Assembly: GCF_010091945.1 (NCBI RefSeq)
Contig: NZ_WVIE01000021.1
Span: 1 to 64,000, forward strand
Direction: 5' to 3'
DNA from: Myxacorys almedinensis A
Lineage (GTDB): Bacteria > Cyanobacteriota > Cyanobacteriia > Leptolyngbyales > Leptolyngbyaceae
DNA: 64,000 nt
The notes under the pieces were generated by a model that was not told the origin of the DNA, ran no database searches, and was given only the letters and a program-made list of their open reading frames with translations. Below are positions 36,031 to 45,282 of this stretch, in pieces. A program made the position numbers and the translations under genes. The stretch's first letter is position 1. Each line of letters opens with the position of its first letter.

Positions 36031-38268
36031 GTGCGTATACCGCTCGATTATTATCGGATTCTTGGTCTGCCCAATCAGGCAACGTCTGAGCAGGTGCGGC
36101 AGGCTCATCGCGATCGCACCCTCCAGCTTCCGCGCCGAGAGTATTCTGAAGCCGCGATCGCAACACGCAAAAGCTTGCTGGATGAGGCATACCGGGTGCT
36201 GTCTAACCCTGAGAAACGCCAAGAGTATGATGAGACGTTTCTGGCATCAACCTACGAGGAGCTAAACTCTGGTTTGACGGACGGTTTGACCGGGGCAAAT
36301 GGCGCACGGCATCCCTCAGAAAGTCTTGGCGATGCAGCCGGGGATGCCCATACGCCGACTGTTGAAATCGACGATCGCCACCTCATCGGTGCACTTCTGG
36401 TTTTGCAAGAACTGGGCGAATATGAACTTGTGCTGACTCTGGGGCGTCCTTATCTCAGCAGTGGCACAGCCAGTTTGCGAGACGGGCGCTTCGGCGATCC
36501 AAAGCTGGTATTGCCCGACATTGTGCTTACCCTGGCATTGGCATGTCTAGAACTAGGACGCGAACAGTGGCATCAAGGACAGTACGAAAATGCCGCAGAA
36601 GCCCTTGAAACAGGGCAAGAACTCCTACTGCGAGAAGGACTATTTGCCAGCGTCCGCAGCGAAATTCAGTCGGATCTATTCAAGCTGCGTCCCTACCGAA
36701 TCTTAGAGCTACTCGCTCTACCAATTGAAAACCAAGCCGATCGCCAGCAAGGGATTCGCCTGTTGCAAGATATGCTGCACGAACGAGGCGGTATCGATGG
36801 CACAGGAAACGATCAGTCTGGGTTGAGCATCGATGACTTTCTGCGGTTTATTCAGCAATTGCGGAGCTACCTGACAGCCGAAGAGCAGCAGGCATTGTTT
36901 GAAGAAGAATCCCGTCGCCCGTCGGCAGTGGCAACTTATCTGGCAGTTTATGCCCTGCTCGGTCGCGGTTTTGCCCAGCAGCAGCCAGCCTCAATTCGGC
37001 GAGCCAAGGCAATGTTGGCGCGGTTAGGAAGCCGTCAAGATGTTCATTTAGAACAAGCCGTTTGCGCCTTGCTTTTGGGGCAAACCGAAGAAGCCAGTCG
37101 AGTTTTAGAACTCAGTCAAGAATACGAACAAATTGCGTTTATCCGCGAACACTCTCAAGGTGCTCCTGATCTGTTGCCTGGTCTCTGTTTATATGCCGAA
37201 CAATGGCTGCAAGATGAAGTCTTCCCCCATTTTCGCGATTTAGCCAAGCGGCAAGCCTTGCTGAAAGACTATTTTTCTGATGAGCAAGTGCAGGCGTATC
37301 TCGAAGAACTGCCCACCGAAGCCGAAAACCGTCACGATTGGTCTCTTTCCCAGAGTTGGAGCCGTCGAGTGCCGGATGAAACAGCGTACGACGGCAGAAT
37401 GGCGGCACGCAACGGGCGATCTACAGGGGCAGTTTCGGTTCATCCCTTGGGGGATCGGGGGGCAACGGCAACGCTCGCCTCCACCGAAGCAGCGGGTATT
37501 GCAACCTTGCCTGCGGCAGAGCGCTATGCCAGTCGATCGCCTGAAGGCGGTTTGCAGGAGACAACGGGTTCTTCTGGGCGACCTCAAGCGCCTCGTCGGT
37601 CTTCCCGGAGCGGCGATGCGTCGGGATCGGGGAACCCCCGCAACGGCAATGGGGCGGCAGTAGAGACGACCCGGCGAGGAGATGGAGCCACCGCGACCTC
37701 GCGGAAGCAGGTTCGCTTGCCGCTCTTGTTACTGGGGGTGGCAGCGGCAGGTTTGATCGGGTTTGGTTTGATCAAAGCTGTGCGATCGCTGGTGGGGGGC
37801 GGCGCTAGTCCTGCATCGGAGCCACTGCTTGTCCAACTCGATCAGCCGGTTGTCCCTCTACCCGACGCTTCTGAACCAGTTGCAATTTCGGGAGAGATGG
37901 ATCAAGCCACGGCTCAGGCGATGTTAGACGCTTGGTATAGCGCTAAGCAAGAAGCCATGGGGCAGACCCATTCTACTGAAAACCTCGCTCAGGTGTTAGT
38001 AGAACCCAAACTGTCTGAATGGCAACGCAACGCAGAAGAAGCCAAGCGAGACAGGTTATCCATTGCCTACGAACATGCTGTGAAAATCGACGGAGTAGCG
38101 GTGAGCCAGAGCGATCCCAACCAGGCAACCGTAAACGCAACGGTGACAGAGATTAGAAAATATGCTCAGGGAGGTCAGCCTGCTGATACCCAAAATGATC
38201 GGGATATGCGAGTTCAATATACGATGGTGCGTCAAGATAATCAGTGGCGCATCAAAGACTGGCAGTAG
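36031..38268 (+). CDS. zipN: Cell-division protein ZipN/Ftn2 (ARC6 homologue)
   Basis: ZipN/Ftn2 tethers FtsZ to the inner membrane and organises the cyanobacterial divisome; plant ARC6 is its chloroplast descendant. From the GTG at 36031 (GGGGA upstream) it has 745 residues. A J-like domain (1-66; IPLDYYRILGLP) has HRD where true DnaJ proteins have HPD. A helical ARC6-type region (about 110-430), a Ser/Gly-rich linker (about 440-555), one membrane helix (about 562-582; LLLLGVAAAGLIGFGLI) and a C-terminal IMS/DUF4101 domain (about 630-745; MLDAWYSAKQEAMG) follow. An earlier GTG (36016) is in frame. Confidence 0.95.
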   Translation: MRIPLDYYRILGLPNQATSEQVRQAHRDRTLQLPRREYSEAAIATRKSLLDEAYRVLSNPEKRQEYDETFLASTYEELNSGLTDGLTGANGARHPSESLGDAAGDAHTPTVEIDDRHLIGALLVLQELGEYELVLTLGRPYLSSGTASLRDGRFGDPKLVLPDIVLTLALACLELGREQWHQGQYENAAEALETGQELLLREGLFASVRSEIQSDLFKLRPYRILELLALPIENQADRQQGIRLLQDMLHERGGIDGTGNDQSGLSIDDFLRFIQQLRSYLTAEEQQALFEEESRRPSAVATYLAVYALLGRGFAQQQPASIRRAKAMLARLGSRQDVHLEQAVCALLLGQTEEASRVLELSQEYEQIAFIREHSQGAPDLLPGLCLYAEQWLQDEVFPHFRDLAKRQALLKDYFSDEQVQAYLEELPTEAENRHDWSLSQSWSRRVPDETAYDGRMAARNGRSTGAVSVHPLGDRGATATLASTEAAGIATLPAAERYASRSPEGGLQETTGSSGRPQAPRRSSRSGDASGSGNPRNGNGAAVETTRRGDGATATSRKQVRLPLLLLGVAAAGLIGFGLIKAVRSLVGGGASPASEPLLVQLDQPVVPLPDASEPVAISGEMDQATAQAMLDAWYSAKQEAMGQTHSTENLAQVLVEPKLSEWQRNAEEAKRDRLSIAYEHAVKIDGVAVSQSDPNQATVNATVTEIRKYAQGGQPADTQNDRDMRVQYTMVRQDNQWRIKDWQ

Positions 38269-38372
38269 AGCCGAGCGATCGGGCTGGAAAATGGTGCCAT
38301 CCGCAGAATGCTTAAGATAATGCGTCTCTGATTCGCTAAGATTGTCAGGCAGTGTCCCCCGGTGCAGCGGGC

Positions 38373-39329
38373 ATGATCGAGGTTCTTTTCCATGCGTATA
38401 CTCCTCTAATTTTGTGGACAGGGCTAGGTGCGATCGCGCTTCGGTTTCTCCCCCAAACCTTTCCTCGATTTCTAGGTCGTAGTCTCTACTGGGTGGGCGT
38501 CCCGTGGCAAATTTTTGGTTTGGCACGACAGACCCATTTTGACCCCGCCCTGAGTTTGGCTCCGGTAATCACGATCGCCACCCTCGGTACTGGAATTGTG
38601 TTGTCGTGGCTGGCGCTGCGGGTCTTAGTTGCCCTAAAGGTGTCTGGCGCAGGGTTTTGGCGGTCTCTGATTCCGCCCCTCGATAGCTCTCACCAAGGTA
38701 CGTTTGTCATCGCTTCGATGCTGGGTAACACAGGCTTTGTTGGGTTGGGCATCATTCCAGGGTTGCTTCGAGAGGGGAATATGAGTTGGGCGGTGCTGTT
38801 TAGCGTGACGCAAAATCTCGTTGGCACCTACGGCATTGGCGTTCTGCTCGCAAGTTATTACGGGCGATCCGAGCAACCCAATCATTGGTGGATCTTGCTA
38901 CGAGATATTCTGACCGTGCCAACCCTGTGGGCCTTTGCCGCTAGCTATTTCACCCAATCTGTCGAGTTTGCTGCATGGGGCGATGCGATCGTCAATTCCT
39001 CGCTGCTGTTTGTGATTCCTGCCTCCTTTGTGTTGATGGGAATGCGCTTGGGTCAACTTCAGGGCTTGAGTAGCCTAAAAGTAGCGATCGTTCCGGTCTT
39101 GCTCAAGGTGCTGATTTTGCCGGCTCTCGTAAGCGTGGGGACAACTCTGTTAGGATTGTCGGGAGACGTGAGGCTGTCGCTGATTTTAATGGCAGGCACG
39201 CCCAGCGCCTTTGCAAGCTTGATTTTGGCAGAAGAATATAACCTCGATCGCGACCTTGCCGCGAGTTGCATTGCCCTCAGCACCGTGGGCATTCTGCTCA
39301 TGATTCCGGTGTGGCTGCTGCTATTTTAG
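38373..39329 (+). CDS. AEC-family transporter
   Basis: This 318-residue membrane protein has about ten hydrophobic segments and the auxin-efflux-carrier (AEC) fold features, including GTFVIASMLGNTGFVGLGI and the C-terminal LILMAGTPSAFASLILAEEYNLD, a signature close to the family's MPSA.N motif. AEC proteins export small organic molecules; the substrate is unknown. The start is ATG 38373. It lies 104 bp after zipN and 116 bp before sphR. Confidence 0.86.
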   Translation: MIEVLFHAYTPLILWTGLGAIALRFLPQTFPRFLGRSLYWVGVPWQIFGLARQTHFDPALSLAPVITIATLGTGIVLSWLALRVLVALKVSGAGFWRSLIPPLDSSHQGTFVIASMLGNTGFVGLGIIPGLLREGNMSWAVLFSVTQNLVGTYGIGVLLASYYGRSEQPNHWWILLRDILTVPTLWAFAASYFTQSVEFAAWGDAIVNSSLLFVIPASFVLMGMRLGQLQGLSSLKVAIVPVLLKVLILPALVSVGTTLLGLSGDVRLSLILMAGTPSAFASLILAEEYNLDRDLAASCIALSTVGILLMIPVWLLLF

Positions 39330-39359
39330 GGACATCAGCGAAACCCACCCAAAGAAACG

Positions 39360-39397
39360 GTATCAATCCATACTGCAATTCTGATCAATGGTAGAAT
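39360..39397 (+). promoter_or_regulatory. NtcA-type box upstream of sphR
   Basis: GTA-TCAATCCA-TAC (39360-39373) matches GTA-N8-TAC exactly. A TAGAAT (39392-39397, TAN3T) follows after 18 bases, slightly shorter than the 20-24 usual for NtcA-activated promoters. The box ends 72 bp before the sphR ATG. Such boxes are expected by chance about once per 4 kb, so this is tentative. Confidence 0.35.
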
Positions 39398-39445
39398 TGC
39401 CCAAACACAGCTATTTTAATCGTTTCATTAACGTCCTGGATCGTT

Positions 39446-40219
39446 ATGCCATCCATTCTCCTGACAGAAGCTACGACCGCTCCGTTCAAGTCTACGCTCG
39501 GACGTATTTTGATTGTCGAAGATGAAGATTTGATTCGAGATACGATCGCGTTTACCTTGGCTGAAGAAGGGTACGAAGTCCTTACCGCCTCCGATGGTCG
39601 CCGGGGTTTAGATATGCTGCAAGCCTCCCTGGGAAACCCATCTAGCGCCACCCAAGGAGCCGTAACCCCCATCGATCTCATCATCCTCGATCTGATGTTG
39701 CCCTACGTCAACGGCTTAGATCTCTGTCGCCTCATGCGTCGCGAAGGCAACAGCGTCCCCATTTTAATTTTGAGTGCCAAGGGCAGTGAAACCGATCGGG
39801 TCGTCGGTTTAGAAGTGGGGGCAGATGACTACCTCACAAAGCCATTTGGTATGCGTGAACTGGTGGCTCGGTGTCGGGCATTGCTGCGGCGGCATCAGCA
39901 GTTTCAGGCTGCGCCCAAAGCAGCAATGTTGCACTATCAAGACATTACCCTTTATCCAGAAGAATGTCGCGTGATCGTTCGAGGGGTTCTCGTCAACTTC
40001 TCGCCAAAAGAATTTAAGTTGCTAGAACTATTTATGACGCATCCCAAGCGGGTTTGGTCTCGTGATCAGCTTCTAGAGCGCATTTGGGGTCCAGATTTTA
40101 TTGGCGAAAGCAAGACGGTGGATGTTCATATTCGATGGCTGCGAGAAAAATTAGAGCGCGATCCCAGCACTCCTGAATATCTAGTCACCGTCCGCGGATT
40201 TGGGTACCGATTTGGCTGA
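39446..40219 (+). CDS. sphR: OmpR/PhoB-family response regulator, probably SphR
   Basis: This 257-residue regulator has a receiver domain (about 19-148) with acidic pocket E25-D26-E27-D28, phospho-acceptor D82 (LIILDLMLP), S110 and K132, and a C-terminal winged helix (about 160-257; NFSPKEFKLLELF, KTVDVHIRWLREKLE, VRGFGYRFG). It is followed by a PAS histidine kinase, an arrangement matching SphR-SphS, which controls phosphate-starvation genes. The N-terminal 15-residue extension and the insert after residue 60 fit that branch. An NtcA-type box lies upstream; no Pho box with 11-bp periodicity was found. Confidence 0.82.
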   Translation: MPSILLTEATTAPFKSTLGRILIVEDEDLIRDTIAFTLAEEGYEVLTASDGRRGLDMLQASLGNPSSATQGAVTPIDLIILDLMLPYVNGLDLCRLMRREGNSVPILILSAKGSETDRVVGLEVGADDYLTKPFGMRELVARCRALLRRHQQFQAAPKAAMLHYQDITLYPEECRVIVRGVLVNFSPKEFKLLELFMTHPKRVWSRDQLLERIWGPDFIGESKTVDVHIRWLREKLERDPSTPEYLVTVRGFGYRFG

Positions 40220-40339
40220 TTTTCCGGCAGTAGGTAATCCCGGTAGGAAGGGCTATCTTGTGAGATCTTTTCTCTTCTGGCGATCGCACAATTCATCCCG
40301 TAGGGTTGTAAACGGTGTTTCTAGTGACTACCATTGCTA

Positions 40340-41704
40340 GTGCAAATCAGTTTCCAACTGGCACCGCCCTTTTTACCTCCAAATTCTGCCGTGAGCGTTT
40401 TGTGGTTTCTGCTCGGACTTGCGATCGGTAGTGCTGCATTACTGATCTATCGCCTCAGGTTGAGTTCTCGACTAAAGCAGCTAACCCATGCTCTTAAGGC
40501 AGATCAGGCCGGGGTTGGGTTTTCGCTGACCTCGCAACTGACCCTCGCGATCGCGCACCATCAGGAACTTAACCACGAGTTAGAGCAGCGCCTAGAAACC
40601 TGGAAACAGATCGTCAACGCTGCCCCCATCGGCTTTTTACAGGTCGATGAAGAAAATCAACTTCTCTGGCACAACCCTGAAGCCTATAAGCTGCTAAACT
40701 TTCCCCCCGGCGTGCATCATCCCCCACGCCTGCTGCTAGAACTTGTGCGATCGTACGAACTCGATTCGCTGATCGAAAAAACTCGCAACTCTCAGCAACC
40801 CCGGCAACGCGACTGGATCTTTTATCCGGCGGCGGTTGACACCGAAAATGTGTCTGATCCCCGACCGATGCCCCTCCGAGGCACGGCATTTCCCCTGGCA
40901 GAAGGAAACGTGGGCGTGTTTCTGGAAAATCGACAAGAAGCCCTTACTCTGACTCAGCAGCGCGATCGCTGGGCATCTGATGTTGCCCACGAACTGAGGA
41001 CACCACTAACCTCGATTCGCCTGGTGGCGGAAACCTTGCAGTCTCGGCTAGAGCTACCCCTGCGAGACTGGGTAGACCGACTGCTGCATGAAACTATTCG
41101 GCTGAGTATGCTGGTACAAGAATTGCTGGATCTCGGTCAGCTTGAGATGAATCCGAGCCAGCGACTCCGGCTCAAGGAGGTAGACCTTATTCCGATTATC
41201 TATGCCGCGTGGAACAGCCTTGACCCCCTTGCCACGGAAAAGCAGGTATACTTGAGCCACACGGGGCTAGAATCAGCCATCGTAAAGGTAGACGAGGCAC
41301 GATTTCACCGAGTCTTTCTCAACCTTTTTGATAATAGTATTAAGTACAGCCCCATTGGGCAACCTGTGCAGGTTCAGATTGACCTGCATGAATCTGGGTC
41401 AACCCCTTGCCTGAAAATTGAGGTGATTGATCAGGGAGAAGGGTTTCCTGAACAAGCCCTAACTCATGTATTTGAGCGGTTTTACCGGGCTGATCCCTCG
41501 CGATCGCGCCCAGATCGATCTTGCGAAGGCGGAGTGACGACGGCTCCGGTGCAGTATAGCAGTGGCAGTGGTTTAGGACTGGCGATCGTGCGTCAGATTA
41601 TAGAAGCCCATCAGGGTTCGGTTCGTGCCAAAAATCACCCAAAAACTGGCGGTGCTTGCGTACAAATCGTGATTCCTTTCAGTAACTCCTCGTTATTAAA
41701 ATGA
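40340..41704 (+). CDS. sphS: PAS-domain sensor histidine kinase, probably SphS
   Basis: From the GTG at 40340 the protein has about 454 residues; a TTG at 40334 is an alternative and neither has a good ribosome site. One N-terminal membrane segment (about 18-38) is followed by a linker, a PAS domain (about 85-200; WKQIVNAAPIGFLQVDEEN), a HisKA domain with phospho-acceptor H217 (SDVAHELRTPLTS) and a complete HATPase domain with FLNLFDNSIKYS, DQGEGFP and GSGLGLAIV boxes. A membrane anchor plus PAS is the SphS layout; SphS senses phosphate limitation with the Pst system. It lies 120 bp after its regulator gene. Confidence 0.82.
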   Translation: MQISFQLAPPFLPPNSAVSVLWFLLGLAIGSAALLIYRLRLSSRLKQLTHALKADQAGVGFSLTSQLTLAIAHHQELNHELEQRLETWKQIVNAAPIGFLQVDEENQLLWHNPEAYKLLNFPPGVHHPPRLLLELVRSYELDSLIEKTRNSQQPRQRDWIFYPAAVDTENVSDPRPMPLRGTAFPLAEGNVGVFLENRQEALTLTQQRDRWASDVAHELRTPLTSIRLVAETLQSRLELPLRDWVDRLLHETIRLSMLVQELLDLGQLEMNPSQRLRLKEVDLIPIIYAAWNSLDPLATEKQVYLSHTGLESAIVKVDEARFHRVFLNLFDNSIKYSPIGQPVQVQIDLHESGSTPCLKIEVIDQGEGFPEQALTHVFERFYRADPSRSRPDRSCEGGVTTAPVQYSSGSGLGLAIVRQIIEAHQGSVRAKNHPKTGGACVQIVIPFSNSSLLK

Positions 41705-41740
41705 CATAGAAGATTTGAATTTGAAATCTAAGATTTTTTC
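41705..41740 (+). terminator. Possible weak terminator after sphS
   Basis: AGATTT (41711-41716) can pair with AAATCT (41724-41729), followed by AAGATTTTTT. The stem is short and AT-only, so this is tentative. Confidence 0.3.
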
Positions 41741-41958
41741 GCCGTTGAATCTAGATTTCTCGCTGTAGGCTGAGACAGCCTTCTCTCTGCCTCGTTGCCC
41801 AACTTGCTGGTAGGCGTAGGAGATTTGCGCCATTTGACGGAATCCACTATCGTGTAGTATTTGTACATATTAGTATTTATACAGATGTTGCTTCTGTAAT
41901 TCGTTCTAGGTGTTGTTCTAAGTTCCGCAGTTTTGAGGGTTTCGTCATCGAATTTGTC

Positions 41959-42753
41959 ATGCAAGAACGGGTGCAAAAATTGTTGTCTCGGTGGGGGATC
42001 GCCTCTCGCCGCCAAGCGGAAGAGTTGATCGGGGCTGGGCGCGTGCGGCTCAACGGCGCGATCGCACACAGGGGACAGAAAGCCGATCCTGCTCATGATG
42101 TGGTTGAAGTCGATGGGAAGCGAGTATTGCAGGCTGCGCGCCCCCCCCATCTGTACCTATTGCTACACAAACCTGCTGGTGTAGTTTCTACCTGCGCCGA
42201 TCCCCAGCATCGTGCTACTGTTTTAGACTTACTGCCGCCAAAATTTCGGTATAACCAAGGACTTCACCTGGTGGGGCGTTTGGATATAGAATCGACCGGA
42301 GCGTTGATTTTAACGAATGATGGTGAGCTAACCCATTACCTGACCCATCCTCGCCATTATGTTTCTAAAACCTACGAGGTTTGGGTAGAGGGGTCGCCAT
42401 CGGAGGCAACTCTTCAACACTGGCGAGCAGGAGTCTGGTTAGACGATCGGCTGACCCTGCCTGCCAACGTCAAGGTGATGCGCCGCCTAGAGGCTGAGAC
42501 GCAGTTGCAAATCGTGATTCGAGAAGGCAGAAACCGGCAGATTCGCCGCGTTGCCGAGCAATTGGGGCATCCTGTCCGGCGGCTTCATCGCAGCGCGATC
42601 GGCGCTATTCATCTCCAGCAAGGCAGCACTCTGCTTGCGTTAGGGCACTATCGCCCCTTAACGCCCTCTGAAATTTCGTCGTTGAAGTCCCTTTTAAACT
42701 CTCATAGTGATCCGGTAAGTTGTGATATTGTCAGCGCAGGTGAAGGAGTGTAG
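41959..42753 (+). CDS. rluB: rRNA pseudouridine synthase of the RluB/RsuA family
   Basis: This 264-residue enzyme has an N-terminal S4 RNA-binding domain (about 1-48; RVQKLLSRWGIASRRQAE) and the RsuA-type catalytic domain with D109 in GRLDIESTGALILTNDG and KTYEVWVEG. The later REGRNRQIRRVAEQLGHPV segment is typical. RluB modifies 23S rRNA (U2605 in E. coli numbering); the target here is inferred. rodZ starts 3 bp after its stop, so the two are co-transcribed. Confidence 0.9.
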   Translation: MQERVQKLLSRWGIASRRQAEELIGAGRVRLNGAIAHRGQKADPAHDVVEVDGKRVLQAARPPHLYLLLHKPAGVVSTCADPQHRATVLDLLPPKFRYNQGLHLVGRLDIESTGALILTNDGELTHYLTHPRHYVSKTYEVWVEGSPSEATLQHWRAGVWLDDRLTLPANVKVMRRLEAETQLQIVIREGRNRQIRRVAEQLGHPVRRLHRSAIGAIHLQQGSTLLALGHYRPLTPSEISSLKSLLNSHSDPVSCDIVSAGEGV

Positions 42754-42756
42754 CGT

Positions 42757-43602
42757 ATGAAGAAGCAGGTTCTCCAGCACAATCGAGAGCAGTCAGAATG
42801 CCTGACAGAGCTAGGGATGCGGCTCCGTGACCTACGCCAGCAGCAAGAGATTCCTCTAGAAGAGATCGCCGGGAAGACTCGCATTCAGCCCCGGTTGTTG
42901 CGGGCGATCGAGCAGGGCAACCTTGAGGAATTGCCCGAAGCGGTCTATATTCATAGCTTTTTGCGTCAGTATGCCAATGCGATCGGGCTAAATGGCGTTC
43001 AGTTTGCGAGCGAGTTTCCGACCATTCCAGGGCTGCCCGCCGCCCGTCGGAGGCACTCGTCGTGGCGGAGTTTGCCCGGAGCGCAGTTGCGACCGATGCA
43101 CTTGTATCTGCTCTATATGGTGCTCATTGTGGCGGCTGTCAATGGGCTGTCGTTTTTGATGAATCGCTCTCAGTCTCCGGTGGCAACGATTGAGCCGCAA
43201 AATCTTCAGCCCATTCCGGCAGTAACGTTGGGCCCTGTCAATCCTGCTCAGGCGGGGGCAGGCAACACCGCCGTCAGTAGCCAACCGAGCGCGATCGCGC
43301 AAAAGTCGGTGCGGATCGGGGTAACGACGACGGATCAGTCGTGGGTGCGGATCGTGGCAGATGGCAAAACTGAGTTTGAAGGTGTTTTGCCAGAGGGGAC
43401 GCAAAACACCTGGACGGCAACCAAGCAAGTGGTGATCCGGGCTGGAAATGCAGGCGGAGTTTTGGTTACGTTTAACGAAGGGCAAGCCGATGTGTTGGGT
43501 CAACCAGGGGTGCCCGCAGAAAAAACCTTTCCACCCGCTGATCAGTTTGCCAATTTGCCCAGCTTGGGAGCGGCGGCTGATGCTGCTTCAGTTTCGCCTT
43601 AA
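42757..43602 (+). CDS. rodZ: RodZ-like cell-shape protein
   Basis: This 281-residue bitopic protein has an N-terminal Xre-type helix-turn-helix (about 18-75; LRDLRQQQEIPLEEIAGKT, YIHSFLRQYA), which in RodZ binds MreB. A membrane helix (about 114-136), a Pro/Gln-rich linker and a periplasmic DUF4115 beta domain (about 185-260; SWVRIVADGKTEFEG) follow. RodZ links the MreB cytoskeleton to the elongation machinery. It is tightly coupled to the rluB-like gene upstream. Confidence 0.9.
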   Translation: MKKQVLQHNREQSECLTELGMRLRDLRQQQEIPLEEIAGKTRIQPRLLRAIEQGNLEELPEAVYIHSFLRQYANAIGLNGVQFASEFPTIPGLPAARRRHSSWRSLPGAQLRPMHLYLLYMVLIVAAVNGLSFLMNRSQSPVATIEPQNLQPIPAVTLGPVNPAQAGAGNTAVSSQPSAIAQKSVRIGVTTTDQSWVRIVADGKTEFEGVLPEGTQNTWTATKQVVIRAGNAGGVLVTFNEGQADVLGQPGVPAEKTFPPADQFANLPSLGAAADAASVSP

Positions 43603-43659
43603 TGTAAGTGAGGCTTCCCTACCCTTATTAGCCTGTAAGGAATAAAAGAGGCTAAGGAT

Positions 43660-44322
43660 TCAGGCGACGTGCTGAATGCAGTCTGGGGCATCATAAGTTG
43701 CGCTGTTGACCGCCCGATCGACGGGATAGATTGTCAGATTGTGTGAGTAGGGATCAAGGAGCGATCGCAGGTCATCAATGGCATCGGCATCAAGATTGAG
43801 CCAGCGATCGTACTCATCTGGGTCAAGAATCACAGGCATTCGGTTATGTACTGTTGCGGCGCTGTCATTGGCATCTGTCGTAATGATCGTGCAGGTTTCT
43901 AGCATCTCACCCTGTGCCGCACCTCGGCGTTCCCACAAGCCCGCAAAAGCAAAAGGCGAGCCATCTTTTAGCCGAATGTAAAATGGCTGTTTTTGACCAG
44001 ACTGCGTTTTCCACTCGTAGAAACCGTCTGCCAAAATCAGACAGCGCCGCCGCCGAAACGCATCGCGAAACGAGGGTTTTTCGGCAACCGTCTCGGCTCT
44101 AGCGTTGATGAGTTTTGACCCGATCGACACATCTTTTGCCCACGAAGGCACCAACCCCCAGCGAAATTTTTTGAACTCTCGATGCTGGGCAGACTGTACG
44201 ATCGCTGGAATCGATTGCGTGGGGGCAATGTTGTAGCGCGGCTGCCAATCGGGAATCGTTTGCAGGTGAAATAGTTTTGCAATGCTCTCAGCAGAATGGG
44301 TTTGGGAAAATCGACCGCACAT
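43660..44322 (-). CDS. SOS response-associated peptidase (SRAP/HMCES family)
   Basis: This protein of about 220 residues starts MCGRFSQ, with the catalytic Cys2 exposed after Met removal; it forms a thiazolidine crosslink with abasic sites in single-stranded DNA. Other conserved segments are RYNIAPTQSIPAI, RWGLVPSWAKD, INARAETVAEKPSFRDAF, CLILADGFYEWK and the HNRMPVIL motif with the conserved histidine. The start was set at 44322 because Cys2 must be second; an earlier in-frame start adds four residues. It converges with rodZ. Confidence 0.95.
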   Translation of the reverse strand: MCGRFSQTHSAESIAKLFHLQTIPDWQPRYNIAPTQSIPAIVQSAQHREFKKFRWGLVPSWAKDVSIGSKLINARAETVAEKPSFRDAFRRRRCLILADGFYEWKTQSGQKQPFYIRLKDGSPFAFAGLWERRGAAQGEMLETCTIITTDANDSAATVHNRMPVILDPDEYDRWLNLDADAIDDLRSLLDPYSHNLTIYPVDRAVNSATYDAPDCIQHVA

Positions 44323-44448
44323 AGCAATTTGCAAAGTAAAAGATTACGAAAAACTTGGCAATTCAGTCTAAAGAATCGCCAAGTTTCATTGAATTCTTTC
44401 GGTTCGTCCTGTCCGCCTTTCGTAACAGAATGGCAGGCGCTTTAACGG

Positions 44449-44937
44449 CTATTTTTTGAAGTCAATCTCTTGAGTTTTGGCGTGAAATGCAACATTTTCT
44501 GCCACATTATAGGCGTGAGAAGGCGGCTCGGTGCGAGAGTCGGAAATACCTTCGGTGGGGGCTGCGATCGCTTTCCAAGCGTCTAGTCCACCTTTGATTT
44601 CTGCCACGCTCTGAAAGCCTGCTTGCCGCAGTTTAGTTGCTGCTTCAGCCGTTTCTGCGTCGTTTGCACCATACACATAAATGTCTCGCTGAGTTTCAAA
44701 GTTATTTTTCGATAGCTCTACGAGTTCATCCATTGGAAAGTCCATCGCGCCTAAAATATGGCTATTGTTGAACGCCTCGCGAGGGCGAGTATCAAGAATA
44801 GTGAGGGCAGGTTCGCCCCACTCTAACCGAGATTTTAAATCGTGGACTGAAGATTCTTTTTTAAGATCGGGAGGCGTTGGCGTCACATTGGGCAGCGCAT
44901 CCTTAGCTTTCTTAATTAGATCTTGTGGATTTTCCAT
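44449..44937 (-). CDS. Rhodanese-domain protein lacking the catalytic cysteine
   Basis: This 162-residue protein has a single rhodanese fold (about 30-128; ILDTRPREAFNNSHILGAMDFP, GFQSVAEIKGGLDAWKA). The active-site loop reads IYVYGANDAETA, where active enzymes have a cysteine after VVY, so sulfurtransferase activity is unlikely. Short N- and C-terminal tails flank the domain. There is no signal peptide. Such inactive domains usually serve binding or regulatory roles; the partner is unknown. Confidence 0.85.
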   Translation of the reverse strand: MENPQDLIKKAKDALPNVTPTPPDLKKESSVHDLKSRLEWGEPALTILDTRPREAFNNSHILGAMDFPMDELVELSKNNFETQRDIYVYGANDAETAEAATKLRQAGFQSVAEIKGGLDAWKAIAAPTEGISDSRTEPPSHAYNVAENVAFHAKTQEIDFKK

Positions 44938-45282
44938 AAAAAGTAAGTTCCCAGTAAAGATAATCTACAACTCATACCCTCACTTAAAGCAAAGAATGAG
45001 TAGAAAAGGGTGAATTTCCTAAAACGGTTTTTCACCTACTGAAAACTTTAGTAGGAAGTTACAACGGGACAATCTTTCTGAGGTAGGAAGGCATGGATTG
45101 TCTAAAGATATAGATATTAAATGTAGAGCATTGGTGTGATGTAGAGCATTGGTGTGAGCGAAGATCGCTAAACTGCGGCGGAGTGTGCTCTCTTCTGTTA
45201 ACCCACCCTCCAATTTCGGGCAGGTCTAAAGCCAAGTGAGAAAGCGGGGTTCGAGCGAGCCTTGGTCGATCACCGCTATCGC
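44938..45282. other. Intergenic region with an 18-bp tandem duplication
   Basis: This 345-bp region contains two exact 18-bp units (45121-45156). No gene, RNA or clear terminator for the upstream M23 gene is visible. Confidence 0.5.
45121..45156. repeat. 18-bp tandem duplication
   Basis: ATGTAGAGCATTGGTGTG occurs twice head to tail (45121-45138 and 45139-45156) between the M23 and rhodanese genes. Confidence 0.9.

Noticed and set aside
39374-39445. Pho box before sphR
   Set aside because: Two TTAA motifs occur 12 bases apart, not with the 11-base periodicity of cyanobacterial Pho boxes.
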